The notes beneath the pieces were generated by a model, which saw nothing but the letters and a program-made list of their open reading frames with translations, searched no databases and was not told the DNA's origin. From Sporosarcina ureae (GTDB lineage: Bacteria > Bacillota > Bacilli > Bacillales_A > Planococcaceae): a DNA stretch of 64,000 nt. Both the position numbers and the translations under genes were made by a program. Location: contig NZ_CP015207.1 of assembly GCF_002101375.1 (NCBI RefSeq), positions 2,124,001 to 2,188,000 on the forward strand. The letters run 5' to 3'. Numbering within the stretch: the stretch's first letter is position 1; the number at the start of each line of letters is the position of its first letter. Of the stretch, positions 61,643 to 64,000 are shown one piece after another.

Positions 61643-61948
61643 TCAATGTTTCCAACGTTTTGCTACATCGTCACCGAAATCTACATATGGACGAATCGGT
61701 GTCATTTCTACTACTGTCAGATAATCAGCCAATGGAAGTTGCGCTGTGAATACGCGATCGAGCTCATCATGCGAGTCTGCATCATAAATTAAAATCACTT
61801 CTTTACGTCCAGCCACTTTGTATGCGCTAACAATTTTCCCGGTTTCAAGTGCTTTGCGGCCAACAGAGATTTCTTTCTCCCATAGAGCCCATAACTCATC
61901 AGTAGATAACTCTTTTTGCTGCACGGATGCTCGAATATAAAATAACAT
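61643..61948 (-). CDS. Muconolactone delta-isomerase-like protein
   Basis: 101 residues from ATG at 61948, after GAAAGGTGG; the longer frame upstream runs through the promoter and is not used. The sequence MLFYIRASVQQKEL, LWEKEISVGRKALETGKIV and the end FTAQLPLADYLTVVEMTPIRPY match the ferredoxin-like fold of muconolactone isomerases. A role in aromatic-ring catabolism is suggested. First gene of the minus-strand operon, 48 nt after a sigma-54-type promoter. Confidence 0.75.
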   Translation of the reverse strand: MLFYIRASVQQKELSTDELWALWEKEISVGRKALETGKIVSAYKVAGRKEVILIYDADSHDELDRVFTAQLPLADYLTVVEMTPIRPYVDFGDDVAKRWKH

Positions 61949-61995
61949 AAGATATTTCCACCTTTCTATTTGTCCACTATCTCTTCTACATACTT

Positions 61996-62012
61996 TGCAA
62001 GTTTCATACCAA
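61996..62012 (-). promoter_or_regulatory. Sigma-54-type promoter of the isomerase-hydrolase-thioesterase operon
   Basis: On the minus strand TTGGTAT (62012-62006), five bases, TTGCA (62000-61996): the GG and GC doublets are at the exact -24/-12 spacing. The element differs from consensus in the CAC part of the -24 box. Confidence 0.6.
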
Positions 62013-62101
62013 CATCTGCTTCCGCGTACTGATAGGTTCAATTTGTCCTAGATCCAATATTCTGATTACTATTACACTCATCATTCTCTTGGTTTGATTA
62101 C

Positions 62102-62116
62102 TTTTCGAATCGAAAA
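62102..62116. promoter_or_regulatory. Palindrome TTTTCGA-A-TCGAAAA, candidate activator site
   Basis: A perfect 7-bp inverted repeat with one central base lies between the two sigma-54-type promoters, 36 bp from the plus-strand -24 box and about 90 bp from the minus-strand one. It is a candidate enhancer for a shared activator. Confidence 0.5.
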
Positions 62117-62151
62117 AATGAAGATAAATCGATACCTACGTATTTTCCAAG

Positions 62152-62168
62152 TTGGCACGGTACTTGCA
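62152..62168 (+). promoter_or_regulatory. Sigma-54 promoter of the nitronate monooxygenase-carotenoid oxygenase operon
   Basis: TTGGCAC, GGTAC, TTGCA (62152-62168) matches the sigma-54 consensus TGGCAC-N5-TTGCA exactly. Transcription should begin near 62180, giving a leader of about 38 nt before the ATG. Confidence 0.82.
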
Positions 62169-62217
62169 ATATACATAAGCACAGCACGTAGTAAAACTAT
62201 TTCATAGGGGGATTTAA

Positions 62218-63210
62218 ATGAATAATAAACAACGAGTTTTGAAAACGCTTTCAGATAATGCGGTATTACCTATCATAGCCGCTCCAATGTTTCTTGTGTC
62301 GAGTCCAGAACTTGTTACTGCATGCTGTACAAATGGTGTCATCGGTTCGTTTCCAGCGCCAAATGCGAGAACAATCGAGCAACTAGAAGAATGGATGATC
62401 CATATAACCACTTCATTAAAAGAACATAGCGCAATCGGTAAAACAGCACCGTGGGCACTTAATATGGTGACGCATCGCACGTATATCCGATTAGATGAAG
62501 AAGTGGAATTGATCAAACGCTATCAGCCGCCAATCGTTATTACTGCACTTGGTAGTCCATTGACTGTTATAGAAGCAGTCCATTCCTATGATGGCCTCGT
62601 GTTTGCGGATGTTAATTCCGTAAAATTTGCAAAGAAAGCTGCCGGTACAGGCGTCGATGGATTAATTCTTGTCAGTTCAGGTGCAGGAGGACATACAGGG
62701 AGGATGAATAGCTTTGCATTTGTAGAAGCGGTTCGACAATTCTTTGATGGCATCATCATTTTGGCTGGAGGTATCTCTACAGGCAATGGCATTCTTGCTA
62801 CGCAGTCGCTTGGGGCAGATCTTGCGTACATGGGGACATCTTTCATTTCAGCAAAAGAAAGTATGGCGCAATCGGAATATAAGGATATGGTGGTGGACTC
62901 TGACTATGACGATATTCTAATGACAGATGCTTTCACTGGGGTTCATGCCAATATGTTGCGCCCGAGTATCGAACGCGCAGGACTTGATCCAGACAATTTG
63001 GTGCCAAAAGCGCAAATTGACTTCAGCGACCCGCAAGCGGGAACGAAAGCTTGGAAAAATATTTGGTCAGCTGGCCATGGAATTGAATCCATTACACATA
63101 TACAGTCGGCAGCGGACATTATTAAGCAGTTGCATAGAGAGTACGAACAAGCGCAACAACAACTCATCGACAACAATCCATGGAGCATAGTAAAGGAGGA
63201 AGTTAAATGA
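62218..63210 (+). CDS. Nitronate monooxygenase (2-nitropropane dioxygenase family)
   Basis: 330 residues of an FMN-binding TIM barrel. PIIAAPMFLVSSPELVTACC opens the protein; the flavin phosphate region includes VDGLILVSSGAGGHTGRMN and IIILAGGISTGNGILATQSL, and YMGTSFISAKES follows. Family members oxidise alkyl nitronates; homologues also act in fatty or aromatic pathways. The ATG follows AGGGGGA. It overlaps the carotenoid oxygenase start by four bases. Confidence 0.87.
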   Translation: MNNKQRVLKTLSDNAVLPIIAAPMFLVSSPELVTACCTNGVIGSFPAPNARTIEQLEEWMIHITTSLKEHSAIGKTAPWALNMVTHRTYIRLDEEVELIKRYQPPIVITALGSPLTVIEAVHSYDGLVFADVNSVKFAKKAAGTGVDGLILVSSGAGGHTGRMNSFAFVEAVRQFFDGIIILAGGISTGNGILATQSLGADLAYMGTSFISAKESMAQSEYKDMVVDSDYDDILMTDAFTGVHANMLRPSIERAGLDPDNLVPKAQIDFSDPQAGTKAWKNIWSAGHGIESITHIQSAADIIKQLHREYEQAQQQLIDNNPWSIVKEEVK

Positions 63211-64000
63211 CAAATATGCAAACGGAAGTGAACCCATACTTGCAAGACGCGTTATATGCGCCAACTGAAGAAGAACTATTCGTGGAAGAACTACCGGTAA
63301 TCGAAGGTGAAATACCAGCAGACTTTAGTGGGGTATACGTCAGAAACGGCCCGAACCCCAAATATGAGCCAACTGGCCGTCATCATTGGTTTGATGGAGA
63401 TGGCATGTTGCACGCTGTCTACTTTAAGGATGGTAAAGTGAGCTACCGTAATCGCTACGTTCATACAAAGGGGTATGAATACGAGGATGGGACAAAAAAG
63501 TCGGAATGGGTGGGACTTCGGGACAATCCTAAAAATAATCCTTCTTTTGAACGTCTGAAAAACACATCTAACACGGACATTGTTTTCCACAATGATAATC
63601 TCTTGAGCCTTTGGTATAAATCAGGGGAGCCTTATCGGATCGATGCAAAAACACTTGAAACAGTTGGAGTAGAAAACTTCAATGATCAATTAAAGGTAAA
63701 CGTCTCTGCGCACTCTAAAGTAGATGAGAATACAGGAGAATTTATATTTTTCGATTATGGAATCTCGTATCCATATATGATGTATGGTGTTGTATCGGCT
63801 GATGGGAAAGACGTACACAGCGTACCAATCGACCTACCAGGACCACGTAATCCGCATGATATGTGGATCACTGAAAATTATTCCGTTTTAATGGATTTGC
63901 CATTATTCGCGAATACGGAAGCACTGGCGAAGGGGCGATATAAAGTGGAATTCCATTCAAATATTCCGAGCCGTTTTGGCGTTATTCCACGTCACGGGAA
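63207..64000 (+). CDS. Carotenoid cleavage oxygenase (RPE65/lignostilbene dioxygenase family), C-terminus beyond window
   Basis: The first 264 codons of the gene are visible, starting with ATG at 63207 inside the stop of the upstream gene; AAAGGAGGA is the ribosome site. YVRNGPNPKYEPTGRHHWFDGDGM is the family start signature. Two of the four iron-ligand histidines are visible, in NVSAHSKVD and GPRNPHDMWIT. Such enzymes cleave carotenoids, apocarotenals or stilbenes with Fe(II) and oxygen. The sigma-54-type promoter and the isomerase and thioesterase neighbours fit a catabolic role. Confidence 0.9.
   Translation, partial: MTNMQTEVNPYLQDALYAPTEEELFVEELPVIEGEIPADFSGVYVRNGPNPKYEPTGRHHWFDGDGMLHAVYFKDGKVSYRNRYVHTKGYEYEDGTKKSEWVGLRDNPKNNPSFERLKNTSNTDIVFHNDNLLSLWYKSGEPYRIDAKTLETVGVENFNDQLKVNVSAHSKVDENTGEFIFFDYGISYPYMMYGVVSADGKDVHSVPIDLPGPRNPHDMWITENYSVLMDLPLFANTEALAKGRYKVEFHSNIPSRFGVIPRHG

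Overview
The window looks like a chromosomal segment of a low-to-mid GC Gram-positive of the Bacillales, most likely Planococcaceae and plausibly Sporosarcina. Strong AGGAGG ribosome sites, Bacillus-type gene sets (tenI-thiSGF under a TPP riboswitch, mhqR/O/D, sigV-rsiV, hemAT, fumC, YceI, YjcF), lipobox lipoproteins and SLH-domain S-layer-type proteins support this. Genus is an inference.

Layout. 0-1 kb: a cut-off MBL hydrolase and a tandem array of 95-bp covarying hairpins. 1-11 kb: rRNA methyltransferase, lipoprotein, two membrane proteins, photolyase convergent with a CarH/LitR-like B12 MerR regulator, HemAT and an FtsX/LolD-type ABC exporter. 11-15 kb: minus-strand tenI-thiS-thiG-thiF with TPP riboswitch, then a stand-alone PurC paralogue. 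15-31 kb: ordinary core genes (Cu/Zn SOD, CAP-domain protein, MMPL exporter, cold-shock protein, DUF47-Pit, ChrA, FumC, PCYCGC lipoprotein, acetyltransferases, a PP-loop ligase). 31-37 kb: stress modules (YceI; mhqR-mhqO-mhqD with operator-like sites; sigV-rsiV and a peptidoglycan-deacetylase-like gene). 36.8-43.3 kb: an AT-rich accessory island with an intact IS3/IS150-type element, a decayed sigma/anti-sigma pair, and five small same-strand genes each followed by a related repeat 10-15 nt after its stop, one repeat being split by an ORF-less group II intron. 44-60 kb: SLH proteins, an ABC exporter, a GMC dehydrogenase with a Tat-exported small subunit, an operon of atypical ureohydrolase + YheO-like regulator + atypical Nramp-like transporter, tatAC, and a second SLH paralogue next to a GMC remnant. 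60-64 kb: two divergent catabolic operons (thioesterase, hydrolase, muconolactone-isomerase-like; nitronate monooxygenase, carotenoid/lignostilbene oxygenase) that face each other across two sigma-54-type promoters.

Cross-cutting features. Several intergenic regions carry arrays of a GAGCG/CGCTC box at an exact 21-bp period (about two helical turns). Each array lies just after the terminator of a gene whose coding strand carries CGCTC. Because 21 and 42 are multiples of three, these arrays generate long false reading frames.

Best candidates for something new: the cassette-like small-gene array with the intron inserted in its repeat; the covarying 95-bp hairpin array; the helically phased 21-bp arrays; the ureohydrolase/Nramp operon in which both proteins lack standard metal ligands; and the sigma-54-controlled oxygenase locus.
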